A DNA stretch of 64,000 bases from a virus, in the IMG/VR virus record IMGVR_UViG_3300037083_000054, positions 1 to 64,000 of that record; one strand, written 5' to 3'. The first letter of the stretch is position 1. Every line of letters starts with the position of its first letter. The notes below the pieces were generated by a model that saw nothing but the letters and a program-made list of their open reading frames with translations, was not told where the DNA came from and ran no database searches. Shown piece after piece: positions 33,059 to 41,175 of this stretch. The position numbers and the translations under genes were made by a program.

Positions 33059-33342
33059 GCGACAGTATTCCTGCGGCTGTTCCAAATCCGACGCTGGGCG
33101 AAGTTGCCTTCGTCGCAATAAAAACTCGTGATTATTCCGACTACGGCGACGCCAGCTACTGGTCTGAAAAATATCGAAACCACACTCACGCCAGAGCAAA
33201 ACTCGATTATGAGTTTCAGGCCCAAGCCGTCCGTTCTGCCGTGCTGAAGGAAGTGAGAGAGAAGCTGATTGCGTTCGAACACAATCGCTGTAACAAAGAA
33301 CTGAAAATGAGCGAACTTTTGCAGGAGCTTGGCGATGAGTGA
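33055..33342 (+). CDS. LGxxxF family phage protein (95 aa)
   Basis: Contains TLGEVAFVAIKTRDYSD and the helical AVRSAVLKEVREKLIAFEHN, ending KMSELLQELGDE. Same plan as 10914-11430. RBS GGAAGGAGAATC precedes it. Confidence 0.65.
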   Translation: MSDSIPAAVPNPTLGEVAFVAIKTRDYSDYGDASYWSEKYRNHTHARAKLDYEFQAQAVRSAVLKEVREKLIAFEHNRCNKELKMSELLQELGDE

Positions 33343-33862
33343 AAAAGACTTGATCGTCGATCGCAAAGAGGACATGTCGCCAGAAGGGAAGCTTCGCATT
33401 TTAATGCAGGACGACGGCGACATGATCGTCGAATGCCTTGAGTGGAACGATAGAACAAAGCTGATCGAGAGAACTGCGGCGGTTGAGTTTTGTACACATG
33501 CTGGCGGTGGTCGCAGTCCAAAAACACGCATGGCATTGTTGCAATTGGCTCATGCGATGGCTGAGGAGAATAAGGCTGATCCCGATAGTGCTGGTGACTG
33601 GCTTGGTGAAGCGTTTCTTGATTGGATATATGACGATGCAACAGCCCCACTTCACGCCAGAATCGCGGAGTTGGAGAAACGAAATTCAGAGATTGAAAAT
33701 CGGCTTGATGTTATTGGCTGTCGGATTGAAAAAGTTCGTGACCTAGCGGCGGAACAGCAAGGCTGGCGATGGGAAGCCGTGGCTAAGACGGTTAATGAGA
33801 TTGAACGAATTTACTGCGGCGAGTTGATTGATCCAGTTCTCGACGGAAAGGACGGTGGGTGA
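33335..33862 (+). CDS. hypothetical phage protein with LGxxF segment (175 aa)
   Basis: ATG 33335 overlaps the previous gene by 8 bases. An N-terminal EGKLRILMQDDGDMIVECLEW part is followed by DWLGEAFLDWIYDD and a helical IAELEKRNSEIENRLDVIG, so the LGxxxF helical module seems fused to another domain here. Ends DPVLDGKDGG, a motif shared with the next gene (DRVLDGKGGE). Confidence 0.6.
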   Translation: MSEKDLIVDRKEDMSPEGKLRILMQDDGDMIVECLEWNDRTKLIERTAAVEFCTHAGGGRSPKTRMALLQLAHAMAEENKADPDSAGDWLGEAFLDWIYDDATAPLHARIAELEKRNSEIENRLDVIGCRIEKVRDLAAEQQGWRWEAVAKTVNEIERIYCGELIDPVLDGKDGG

Positions 33863-34236
33863 TGAGTGAGAAATCCGACGGACAGGTAGCGTATGAAACA
33901 ATGTCAGCCGAATACCCGGAAGCACAGTTTGTTCCGTGGTTTCGATTGAGCATTGGGCAGCAGTCAGCATGGAACAAGGTCGTCATTGCGACAAATACAC
34001 ATCTTCACGCCAGAATCGCGGAACTCAACACGGACGTTTCCAATCTTGAAATGGCGGTTGATCATGCGGAAGCGATTGCCAAACAGGAGAAGAAAGAAGT
34101 GTTGTCGCTTCATGCCAGAATCGAGGAGTTGGGGACAGTTCTATGTTCCATCAAAACAGATTTGCACGGGAGTTGTACACCAGCGATGCGAGGAATAATC
34201 GACCGAGTTCTCGACGGAAAGGGTGGTGAAGTGTGA
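33862..34236 (+). CDS. LGxxxF-like family protein, coiled coil (124 aa)
   Basis: DGQVAYETMSAEYPEAQF near the N-terminus is a diverged form of the LGxxxF motif. The rest is coiled coil (HARIAELNTDVSNLEMAVDH) and ends IIDRVLDGKGGEV like its neighbour. Starts in a GTGATG overlap. Confidence 0.6.
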   Translation: MSEKSDGQVAYETMSAEYPEAQFVPWFRLSIGQQSAWNKVVIATNTHLHARIAELNTDVSNLEMAVDHAEAIAKQEKKEVLSLHARIEELGTVLCSIKTDLHGSCTPAMRGIIDRVLDGKGGEV

Positions 34237-34490
34237 GAGATCTTACCTACGACGATATCGAGGATGTGATTGAGTTGGTACGAGATAATGCTCCAGCCAG
34301 TCGTCAGCTTAATACGATCATCATTTTGGCATATCAGCGAGATGATCAAATTGCTGAGATCGTCCGACTTCGTGTCGCGTTGGAGAATATTCTATCTGTT
34401 ACCAAAAATAATCGACTATCTCTTGGTGAAGCGTTCAGTGAAATGTCAATTATTGCCAGCGAAGCTCTGTCGGGAAAGGGGGAGATGTAA
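34233..34490 (+). CDS. hypothetical protein (85 aa)
   Basis: ATG/GTG overlap at 34233. Helical, charged; ends EALSGKGEM, again like the two previous genes. Its stop overlaps the next ATG. Confidence 0.55.
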   Translation: MRDLTYDDIEDVIELVRDNAPASRQLNTIIILAYQRDDQIAEIVRLRVALENILSVTKNNRLSLGEAFSEMSIIASEALSGKGEM

Positions 34491-34669
34491 TGATGATAAA
34501 AATTCTGTTGAGTGAGGGTGAGGCAAATTTGATTTTAGAGGTTGCTAAATCTTGTAGTGTTCCTGACTTGTCAGTCCCAAAGTGTCGGATCGGCAATAGC
34601 GTAACGGCAGACTATTGGAGGGGGATTGCCGAGAAAATTGAGCATCTACTGAAGCGGGAGGGGAAGTAG
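34490..34669 (+). CDS. hypothetical 59-aa protein
   Basis: TAATG overlap at 34490; 59 codons to TAG at 34667. Product MMIKILLSEGEANLILEVAK... ending KIEHLLKREGK. Fits the run of overlapping small genes; the stop overlaps the next GTG. Confidence 0.55.
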   Translation: MMIKILLSEGEANLILEVAKSCSVPDLSVPKCRIGNSVTADYWRGIAEKIEHLLKREGK

Positions 34670-34980
34670 TGAACGGAATTGATTTAATCAAGCAAGAACG
34701 TGGACGGCAGATATCAATCGAAGGTTACCGAGACGTACACGATGATATGCACGTCAGTGGTGAACTTGTACGAGCCGCAGAAGCATATTGTCATGCGATT
34801 GAATGGGTTGATGATCAGATAGTTGCGCGAACACTAAGGCCATCATTTCCATGGCCGTGGGAGAAGAAATGGTGGAAACCGTCAACCGACAATATTAAAA
34901 ACCTCACGAAAGCCGGGGCATTGATCGCGGCTGAAATCGACAGGCTTTTACGTCTTCAGGAAAGGAAGTCAGCGAAGTGA
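34669..34980 (+). CDS. conserved phage protein, WPWxxKWWKPS family (103 aa)
   Basis: GTG start in the TAGTG overlap. Carries DLIKQERGRQISIEGY, HVSGELVRAAEAYCHA, then FPWPWEKKWWKPST and LTKAGALIAAEIDRLLR. This combination is a widespread but uncharacterised phage family. Confidence 0.85.
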   Translation: MNGIDLIKQERGRQISIEGYRDVHDDMHVSGELVRAAEAYCHAIEWVDDQIVARTLRPSFPWPWEKKWWKPSTDNIKNLTKAGALIAAEIDRLLRLQERKSAK

Positions 34981-35365
34981 AAACCATCGACGAAATGATC
35001 GCAGTGATGCAGGCCGCAAAATTAGAAAACGGCAAAAACATTCAAATCAGCGATAAGAGCGTTGAACGCTGGTCTGACTGCTACGGAATGCCCGGTTGGA
35101 ACTGGGGGGAATTCGACTACCGCATCGTCCCTCCCCCCCCCCAGTAGAGAAGTGGGTGCATTGGACGATTGAGGAGTGGGAACAAAAAATTCCAATCGCC
35201 GTTCGCCAAAAGAGCACGGGAATCCTTGCGACAGCTTGCGTTTCGGAGAGAGGCAAGATTTGCGTTATTGGTTTGGAGGGGCCGAATTGGAGGACTCTTG
35301 AGCAAGCCTTGAAAGAGTTGACGCTATTTGATGGCAGTCCTTGTGGGAAGTTGGTGACGGAATGA
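34977..35365 (+). pseudogene. small protein gene interrupted at a C10 homopolymer
   Basis: GTG 34977 reads VKTIDEMIAVMQAAKLENGK... FDYRIVPPPPQ and stops at 35145, just after ten C residues (35133-35142). The sequence resumes coding in another frame as VEKWVHWTIEEWEQKIPIAV... to 35365. Eleven or eight C residues would fuse them into one protein of about 130 residues. Either slipped-strand phase variation, programmed slippage or a homopolymer read error. Confidence 0.7.
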
Positions 35366-35490
35366 TTAGTATTAAGCCTGCGACAGTTAATATGCCTCCA
35401 CGAATTGCTTTGTGCAGACGGTGCGGAAAGCCTTTATGTCGTAGTTCATGTCGTGGAGAAGTCTGTCCAAAGTGCCTGAAGATAAAGTGA
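35362..35490 (+). CDS. Cys-rich zinc-ribbon peptide (42 aa)
   Basis: ATG overlaps the previous stop. Six cysteines in CRRCGKPLCRSSCRGEVCPKC give a zinc-ribbon-like core. Short but well placed in the operon. Confidence 0.55.
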   Translation: MISIKPATVNMPPRIALCRRCGKPLCRSSCRGEVCPKCLKIK

Positions 35491-35497
35491 AAGACAA

Positions 35498-35698
35498 ATG
35501 ACTCTATCCCCATCCCAACTAGAAGCAGCGGCAAGAGAGTTGTGTAGGCTGAGAGGGAACGAGACGGACGATGAACAGCAGATGTTCCTGAATATCAGGT
35601 GGGCCATTCGAGAAATCAATTTAGCGTTATCAATTGACCCAGACATCCTCGCAGCCATCGAACACGGAAGGAAATCAAAACGACAACGTCAACAGTGA
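35498..35698 (+). CDS. hypothetical 66-aa protein
   Basis: Starts 7 bases after the previous stop. Helical (PSQLEAAARELCRLRGNE; RWAIREINLALSIDPDI), basic tail. Unrecognised. Confidence 0.55.
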   Translation: MTLSPSQLEAAARELCRLRGNETDDEQQMFLNIRWAIREINLALSIDPDILAAIEHGRKSKRQRQQ

Positions 35699-35700
35699 TC

Positions 35701-35868
35701 ATGGTGAAATGTGACGGTCCTGATTGTCTGCGAAAACACACGGTGGAGACTGGCAGCACGAATCGCTCGGCTGTCGTTGGAAATCGAACTTGGGCGGACA
35801 CAGATGAATGTTCGAAGATAGTCCCGCATTTGCAGGCATTCGTTAATAGAGGGGAGTTGGGGGAATGA
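35701..35868 (+). CDS. hypothetical 55-aa protein
   Basis: ATG 35701 to TGA 35866. Starts MVKCDGPDCLRKHTVET with a CxxxxC pair. The stop overlaps the next ATG, as for its neighbours. Confidence 0.5.
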   Translation: MVKCDGPDCLRKHTVETGSTNRSAVVGNRTWADTDECSKIVPHLQAFVNRGELGE

Positions 35869-36206
35869 ATTTTAAGGTAACGCGAACTACTGGGGACATT
35901 GGCAATATCGGAGAAGTTCTCATTGAGGACTGGAAGAACGATCTGCAATGGCAAGGAAAGATCGTGGAGAGTCGGAGCACTCCATGACGATTCTTCGCGG
36001 CTCAGAACGAATATGTCTGCATTAACGCAGGCGTCGTACCGGACTGGGGACTTCAGGGCGATCTGAACGAGGCCGTTCAGGATTTTATTTCCAAGGAAGT
36101 CTGCGTCGAATGTAAAGGGCCAACCAATTTGTCTGGCGATGACTGCCCCTTGAACGACGACAGTAAGGCACTCTGCATTGAATGCTTCAATAAGATGTCG
36201 ACATAA
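35865..36206 (+). pseudogene. 113-codon gene with an internal in-frame TGA
   Basis: ATG 35865 reads MNFKVTRTTGDIGNIGEVLI... ESRSTP and meets TGA at 35985-35987; the same frame then continues open as RFFAAQNEYVCINAGVVPDW... to TAA at 36204. The end is Cys-rich (CVECKG...DCPLNDD...CIEC), a zinc-ribbon-like motif. A Trp codon mutated to TGA is the simplest reading; the following base is C, a context known to favour read-through. Confidence 0.65.
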
Positions 36207-36314
36207 CCGGCGGAGACCGGTCGTACAATCAGATTGTTTTCTCGAAATCAATCTGTGATAATAATTTGCACAAATTGACTCCCAACGAACCGCAAGATCA
36301 AGGATGGTTTTGAA

Positions 36315-36941
36315 ATGGCAGGAAAGCCAAGGCGGGCAAAGCCTTACAACGCGAAGCCCAAGAGTCAACAGAAGCCGTGGGAGCCGACCGCGACCCAGCA
36401 AGAGTGGTATCGCAAGTGGGTCATCGAGGGGTGGGGTCCATTGCAGATTGCCCAGAACGAGAACCCGCCGGTGCATGCTCAGAACGTCTGCACGATGCTG
36501 TGGAAGATCGACAAATGGATGCGAGCGATGACACAGGATCAATTGGCGTCCTATCGGCATCGGCAGGTCCAGCAGTGCGAGATGGTGATGGCGGAAGCAT
36601 TGGCGTCATGGCGGAAGTCCCATGGGAAGATCATTAAAATCACAACGATGGACAATGATAACGGAATATCGACAAAAGAGACAGTCGAGATGAGCCATGG
36701 GAATCCAGCCTATCTCATGGTTTACCTTGCGGCCCAGAAAGCGATTGCGAATATCCTCGGCCTCGAAGCGGCCAAGCAGTCGGAAATGAAGATCCTGCAT
36801 GCGGAAGAAATCGAGGGATTGCCAGGAATGCAAGGATATGCGAATCGGTCAGAAGCATTGCTGGCTCAAGCGGATGCCATTCGGACACTCGCTTTGACAT
36901 ATCAGCCGACCGAGGACGAGGCCATTCGGACGCTCGATTAA
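36315..36941 (+). CDS. terminase small subunit-like DNA-binding protein (208 aa)
   Basis: Basic N-terminus, then a helix-turn-helix region (TATQQEWYRKWVIEGWGPLQIAQ), then helical segments (HRQVQQCEMVMAEALASWRKS; YLMVYLAAQKAIANILGLEAAK). The order of HTH plus oligomerisation helices resembles small terminases that select DNA for TerL. TerL is 7 kb away on the other strand, so the assignment rests on fold pattern only. Its stop lies within palindrome copy 3. Confidence 0.6.
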   Translation: MAGKPRRAKPYNAKPKSQQKPWEPTATQQEWYRKWVIEGWGPLQIAQNENPPVHAQNVCTMLWKIDKWMRAMTQDQLASYRHRQVQQCEMVMAEALASWRKSHGKIIKITTMDNDNGISTKETVEMSHGNPAYLMVYLAAQKAIANILGLEAAKQSEMKILHAEEIEGLPGMQGYANRSEALLAQADAIRTLALTYQPTEDEAIRTLD

Positions 36942-36957
36942 ATAAGCGGCTTATTTA
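36939..36957. promoter_or_regulatory. dispersed palindrome, copy 3
   Basis: TAAATAAG CGG CTTATTTA, a perfect inverted repeat that contains the stop codon of the preceding gene. It lies 140 bases upstream of ATG 37098. Confidence 0.7.
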
Positions 36958-37015
36958 TTTCAGTCTATTTTTCTCGATGTTTTTGAAAAGTGAGGAAGAA
37001 ATCTGGAGATTTGCC

Positions 37016-37043
37016 TTGACGCTGTCGATATCATTATTATGAT
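37016..37043 (+). promoter_or_regulatory. sigma-70-like promoter
   Basis: TTGACG, a 16-base spacer and TATGAT, upstream of the gene at 37098. Confidence 0.5.
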
Positions 37044-37097
37044 ATAGTGAGTATTGGCCATCCATTCGAGAACAATTCAGACGCGGAGTGAAAACCC

Positions 37098-37490
37098 ATG
37101 CAAACTGAAACAATGACTCTTCCTGAAACTGTGAGCATTCCAGAACAGAATTTATTCCGCTTGCAGGAAGCGATTGCGAAGCTTCAGCGGCGTGCGGAGA
37201 CTCGGAAAGTTCTCGTCTATCGATTTCATGCCGAGAATGTGAGACCGGTAGCTTTGGAAGCGTCAGTGCGGATTGTCTTATCTCATATTCATAGGTATGG
37301 CGGCAAAGTGATTGCTGCTCAACTCGTCATCGAGATTGATCGAATCCGGAACCGATTTGAAGTGACAGCCTATTACGAAGGCGATATTCCTCCCATCAAT
37401 CGGCAGCGGGTCGAATCTTACATGAATCCAAAATCATGGGGCCAGTCGTGGTCGACTGAGGAGTTGAGAAATCAACGGCGACCTGTTTGA
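37098..37490 (+). CDS. hypothetical protein (130 aa)
   Basis: RBS-like GGAGTG upstream. Central part (TRKVLVYRFHAENVRPVALEA; GKVIAAQLVIEIDRI) looks like a compact alpha/beta fold. No family. It is convergent with the minus-strand operon ending at 37472. Confidence 0.55.
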   Translation: MQTETMTLPETVSIPEQNLFRLQEAIAKLQRRAETRKVLVYRFHAENVRPVALEASVRIVLSHIHRYGGKVIAAQLVIEIDRIRNRFEVTAYYEGDIPPINRQRVESYMNPKSWGQSWSTEELRNQRRPV

Positions 37491-38344
37491 CGCAGTTTCA
37501 GGTTACTCCGGTTCTCCCATCCGGGAATATTCGATCGTCCGCCCGATCTGACTTTTCGTTCTGGAAGCGATGATCTCTGGCCGTTGAGCGTGCGGGGAAT
37601 GAAGAACTCGCCCTGGAGACCGCGTTTCAAACCGGCGAGTCTTGGAACTGCTGGCAAATCACCGATATCAATGATTGCGACATTTGTTTGATGGCCCGAA
37701 ACAGTATGGCGAATCCGGAAATTATCCCAAACGAATTTTCCGGCAGACGCTGCATGTTTGAATTCCGTGAAGAGGGAATACGAAACTGGCCAATATTTGT
37801 AAGAAGCGCCCGGACCTGCTCGATGCTTCGAATCTCCCGCAAGAAATCGAACGACGATTGCCCCGGTTCCGCTTGTGTCGCCATTCGTCGGGAACAGAAA
37901 CGCAATTGAAAATACATTAGATGAGCCATTCACCAGAATCGGCCCTTCCATGACCGGTTCTGTGTTGCGATGCCCCAATCGGTAATCGTCATCGTCTGGC
38001 GGCTGATTCGTTCTGACTTGATAATGCGGTCGTGCGGAAGGGATGTTCAATCCGCTATTTCCCGCAGCTTGCGGCAGTTCCAATTCATTCATCAATTGTT
38101 GAGCAGCTTCAATCTCCGCTCGCGAGAGTGAAGAGGACTGCTTACTGAACGGTTTGAAGAGTGCCGCAAGCAATTGGCCAGTCGCTCCGAGGCTTTTCTC
38201 GCCAGCGGTCGAAATTTGCTTGCTAAGCCATTGGCGAAGGCCCCCGGTCGTTTTCCCCGCCGATCCCGCTTTGGCTTGAATCTCGGCGGCAATTTGGTCC
38301 TGCTTGCGTTTGTTATTGAATGAGGGGAATAGGGGACTAGCCAC
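37472..38344 (-). CDS. KTSC-like domain protein (290 aa)
   Basis: A disordered N-terminal half (Gln/Ser-rich) is followed by VVRFLAGDSKHRAGPGASYKYWPVSYSLFTEFKHAASAGKFVWDNFRIR. The Y-x-Y...VP-like/V..F..A.S.G..F...IR pattern resembles KTSC domains found in phage head and tail proteins. It is the last gene of the minus operon. Confidence 0.6.
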   Translation of the reverse strand: MASPLFPSFNNKRKQDQIAAEIQAKAGSAGKTTGGLRQWLSKQISTAGEKSLGATGQLLAALFKPFSKQSSSLSRAEIEAAQQLMNELELPQAAGNSGLNIPSARPHYQVRTNQPPDDDDYRLGHRNTEPVMEGPILVNGSSNVFSIAFLFPTNGDTSGTGAIVVRFLAGDSKHRAGPGASYKYWPVSYSLFTEFKHAASAGKFVWDNFRIRHTVSGHQTNVAIIDIGDLPAVPRLAGLKRGLQGEFFIPRTLNGQRSSLPERKVRSGGRSNIPGWENRSNLKLRQTGRR

Positions 38345-38549
38345 TGAGAGACTCCTTCCGAGGCGTTTCGGCTTTCCAAATTAGAGTCTTTTTGCCATCT
38401 TCGACAACGGCGATGAATCCGCCGGTCGATTGTGGTGTCAAAAGCTCATAGATCCGCGTGAGTAGCAATTCATCGGAGAACGAATCGGCACGCAACAGGA
38501 TTCTCTGGACCCGCTTTGTTTGCTTCGCTGTTTCGCCGGTCAATCGCAT
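38337..38549 (-). CDS. hypothetical 70-aa protein
   Basis: Starts MRLTGETAKQTKRVQRILLR and has a beta-type end (GGFIAVVEDGKKTLIW). Overlaps the KTSC-like gene by 8 bases. Unrecognised. Confidence 0.5.
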   Translation of the reverse strand: MRLTGETAKQTKRVQRILLRADSFSDELLLTRIYELLTPQSTGGFIAVVEDGKKTLIWKAETPRKESLSG

Positions 38550-38588
38550 GATGCCGCATTGTCATGTTTTTGCGGCATCCGGTCCAGA

Positions 38589-39269
38589 TCAAAGGCTCTG
38601 CGGGAACTCCGCAATCCGACTTTCCCACTGCTTATAGAACTCGCTTCGGAGCCGACCGTTTTTGTCGCAGAAGTCCCAGAGTTCTCGCGAGAAATAGATG
38701 CCTGTCGGGATTGTTTCGCCTTGATGATATTCGCCGCTCTGTGGGAATTCAGAGCGACGACTGGACCAGAGCCGATAAAACACAATCCCGCATCGGCTAT
38801 TGTCCCGATCGCGGCAAAAGTCCTCCAGGTCGCTCGACCAATAAACGCCGTGTGGAATCGGATCTTTCTCGCTTTTAATAAAATCAGTCGCCGATTTCTC
38901 TGGTGGATTCGCGAGCGTCATTCCGGGCGGCAGAAGGATCGCTTTCAGTCCCGCAGATTCGAATTCTTTCCTGATGAATGCATCCTTGTGCTGATTGCCC
39001 CATGCAGTTTGGTCGCATTGGATAATGATGAACTGTTGATTGTTCGTCGTTTGAGGAAGCAGAATGGGATTGCCCATTGAACCGCTGTTCTTGGCGATCA
39101 CTTCCCGCAGAAGTTCAATGGCCTCTGATGTTGGCTTGGCAAACAAGCATTTCTTCTCCGCTGCTGCCTGATGGTAAGCATTGTGAATGTCGACTTGTGA
39201 TTGTGCTTGTCGAAAAAGACGATCTATGGTTGCATCGTCGAATTCATCGGGCAACAGATTGTCTGTCAT
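38589..39269 (-). CDS. hypothetical protein with internal duplication (226 aa)
   Basis: The C-terminal third contains two similar units: GVYWSSDLEDFCRDRDNSRC... and GIYFSRELWDFCDKNGRLRS..., each ending (R/A)EFPQS. The N-terminus is helical (FRQAQSQVDIHNAYHQAAAE). Function unknown. Confidence 0.6.
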   Translation of the reverse strand: MTDNLLPDEFDDATIDRLFRQAQSQVDIHNAYHQAAAEKKCLFAKPTSEAIELLREVIAKNSGSMGNPILLPQTTNNQQFIIIQCDQTAWGNQHKDAFIRKEFESAGLKAILLPPGMTLANPPEKSATDFIKSEKDPIPHGVYWSSDLEDFCRDRDNSRCGIVFYRLWSSRRSEFPQSGEYHQGETIPTGIYFSRELWDFCDKNGRLRSEFYKQWESRIAEFPQSL

Positions 39270-39595
39270 AGTTCATCGAATTCCTTTCTCAATGCGGCAA
39301 TCTCGGCATCGCAAATGGCCAGCAACTTCAATTTGATCTCACTCATCAATTCTGAGACGACGATTGCTGAGGCGGAAAATTGATAGCCTATTGGAGTGTA
39401 TGGGCCATCCTCGGAATACTGAATTCTGCCGCCAATGTCATTGAATCCATGCGTGATTTGAAAGACACGACTTTTCTCGACCGATTGTCGAACAACAATC
39501 GCTCGACCAATTTGATGCTGAAGTGCATGGCCTCGATCAATCCGAGCGGCTTGACTGATCAGTTCTTCCGATTTCATGATTGCTTCCTCGCCCAT
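39266..39595 (-). CDS. hypothetical protein (109 aa)
   Basis: Helical ends around a Gly-rich middle (HGFNDIGGRIQYSEDGPYTP). Overlaps both neighbours. Unrecognised. Confidence 0.55.
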   Translation of the reverse strand: MGEEAIMKSEELISQAARIDRGHALQHQIGRAIVVRQSVEKSRVFQITHGFNDIGGRIQYSEDGPYTPIGYQFSASAIVVSELMSEIKLKLLAICDAEIAALRKEFDEL

Positions 39596-39927
39596 TCAAG
39601 ACATTGGATCATTCGGTCAATATAACGCAAATGTGACACCAGTTTCGGAGAGGCTTTGCCGAATTCAGTCTCGTACTTCCGAGCGGCCTCGGCAATCTGT
39701 TCAGGTTCCAAGCAGGATGATTTCCAGTAGGCAATCTGATATTCATGCAAGCATTTCGTGATACCAGCAAACTGGTTGAAGAACTCGACTTCATAAGCAC
39801 CAGTCTGGTAGCAGTGGACGATCACTCCTGCCGTTCCCGCCGGGATCGTTCGATATTCGGTGCCGATTCCATTTCCGACAGTGAAGTCTCTGGTTGTGAC
39901 GATGCAATCGTGTTCTTCGAATCTCAT
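39574..39927 (-). CDS. DUF4926-like protein (117 aa)
   Basis: Start MRFEEHDCIVTTRDF at 39927 chosen for overlap with the next gene and domain start. YRTIPAGTAGVIVHCYQTGAYEVEFF is the DUF4926 pattern, a small SH3-like domain in toxin-antitoxin and phage settings. A helical extension follows. Confidence 0.75.
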   Translation of the reverse strand: MRFEEHDCIVTTRDFTVGNGIGTEYRTIPAGTAGVIVHCYQTGAYEVEFFNQFAGITKCLHEYQIAYWKSSCLEPEQIAEAARKYETEFGKASPKLVSHLRYIDRMIQCLEWARKQS

Positions 39928-40181
39928 CTGACAATCCTCGCCATCGACTTCAATCGTTTCTTCCAGTATTCCGGATCGTCTTCCATATGCTCCAAAAGAC
40001 GATTCAGGCATCCTCGCCGCACTTCTCCATCTATCCCTGCGTCTTCGACATCCTCGATGGTTTCGAGTTTCACCCCGAGCATTGCTGCAAACAATGGTTG
40101 CGACCATCCAAGCTTCTCTCGGACTTGCTTGACTCCGAGTCCATTATAAATCGGAGGTTCGTCGATGATGGGATCAGTCAT
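39924..40181 (-). CDS. XRE-type helix-turn-helix protein (85 aa)
   Basis: Start MTDPIIDEPPIYNG at 40181. VKQVREKLGWSQPLFAAMLGVKLETIEDVE is a Cro/CI-type HTH. Probably a regulator or antitoxin-like protein of this operon. Confidence 0.75.
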   Translation of the reverse strand: MTDPIIDEPPIYNGLGVKQVREKLGWSQPLFAAMLGVKLETIEDVEDAGIDGEVRRGCLNRLLEHMEDDPEYWKKRLKSMARIVR

Positions 40182-40734
40182 GATTTTGAGCCATTGTATG
40201 ATGGTCCACGGCCTCAAATGTCTTCGTCGCCATCTTCGCGGCCACTTCGTCATAGCTCACGGGATAGAAGTCCCATGGATCGACACCGACATCAAATGAG
40301 CGATGATTCAGTTCGGGAAGCGATCCATGCGAATGAGCATGGAGGCTCCAAGACCCATAATGCATGCAATTCCAAGTTCTCAGAGCATAATGAAACAAGT
40401 AAATCTTCTGCGTGCCGACTTTCAATCCAAAATAATCCTTGATCCAAACAAACCGATCGACGCACAGCTTATGCTCTGCAACGCTCTCATGGTTCCCTCG
40501 GATCAAATAAATCTGGCCGTTGAGTCGATTCAGAATCTTCCGGGCTTCAGAAGGCGTTCCGAGTGCGACGTCGCCGAGATGGTAAACCCGGTCGGATTTG
40601 CTGATTCGTTCGTTCCATCTCTCGATGATCGTCTCGTTCATTTCTTCCAATGACGAGAAGTGATTATTGCGGAAGAGTTCTTGGCACTTCCGATGATTGA
40701 AATGCGTGTCGGCGGTGAAGAAGACGTTGTTCAT
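40174..40734 (-). CDS. metallophosphoesterase (186 aa)
   Basis: All motifs are present: TADTHFNH, HLGDVALG, LIRGNHE, LFHYAL and HAHSHG, giving the two-metal centre of calcineurin-like phosphoesterases. Size and motif spacing match the small phage/bacterial phosphohydrolase group. Substrate unknown; nucleotide or RNA end processing is plausible. Confidence 0.92.
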   Translation of the reverse strand: MNNVFFTADTHFNHRKCQELFRNNHFSSLEEMNETIIERWNERISKSDRVYHLGDVALGTPSEARKILNRLNGQIYLIRGNHESVAEHKLCVDRFVWIKDYFGLKVGTQKIYLFHYALRTWNCMHYGSWSLHAHSHGSLPELNHRSFDVGVDPWDFYPVSYDEVAAKMATKTFEAVDHHTMAQNHD

Positions 40735-40847
40735 GATTCCCAGTGAAGGAAGAGCCTAACGATTTCACGAAAGACATAGACAAGCGACCAGACACCAATA
40801 GCGAACAGAACGAGGTCAGCGAGCAATTTCACGGGCTTTTTCATCAT
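40731..40847 (-). CDS. single-TM peptide (38 aa)
   Basis: ATG 40847 after GGAGGA; product MMKKPVKLLADLVLFAIGVW..., one TM helix. Ends overlapping the phosphoesterase start. Confidence 0.5.
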   Translation of the reverse strand: MMKKPVKLLADLVLFAIGVWSLVYVFREIVRLFLHWES

Positions 40848-41053
40848 TCCTCCGCAATCATCAAAGCACGTCTCAAATCCACCAAATTAAAGAATTCGAT
40901 CGGCAACGATTCCGAATTGTGCGACGGAAACCATCGGATCTGAAATGCATCCCACATCACGCCAAACCGATCAATCCGTCTATCTCGACTGGCCAGATAT
41001 CGCATTAATGGAACGTCGTCTTGAGCCAGTAATCCTACTCGCAAATTCTTCAC
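40844..41053 (-). CDS. hypothetical 69-aa protein
   Basis: GTG at 41053 overlaps the TGA of the gene upstream. Product starts VKNLRVGLLAQDDVPLMRYL and ends FFNLVDLRRALMIAEE. Unrecognised. Confidence 0.5.
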   Translation of the reverse strand: MKNLRVGLLAQDDVPLMRYLASRDRRIDRFGVMWDAFQIRWFPSHNSESLPIEFFNLVDLRRALMIAEE

Positions 41054-41175
41054 AGAAAACTTCCTTGTTTGATTTCGATGGTTTGTGCCCAGGGGATAAA
41101 CATTGCAATGCCGACTGCGGTCGCCATGAACATCACGGCGACGAGGAACGAAAAGAGATCCCGATGCCGTTTCAT
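41050..41175 (-). CDS. single-TM peptide (41 aa)
   Basis: ATG 41175; basic start KRHRDLFSF followed by a TM helix (LVAVMFMATAVGIAMFIPW). Overlaps both neighbours by a few bases. Confidence 0.5.
   Translation of the reverse strand: MKRHRDLFSFLVAVMFMATAVGIAMFIPWAQTIEIKQGSFL

Noticed and set aside
35985-35987. Genome-wide recoding of TGA
   Set aside because: Dozens of genes here end in TGA with overlapping ATG/GTG starts, so TGA works as a stop.
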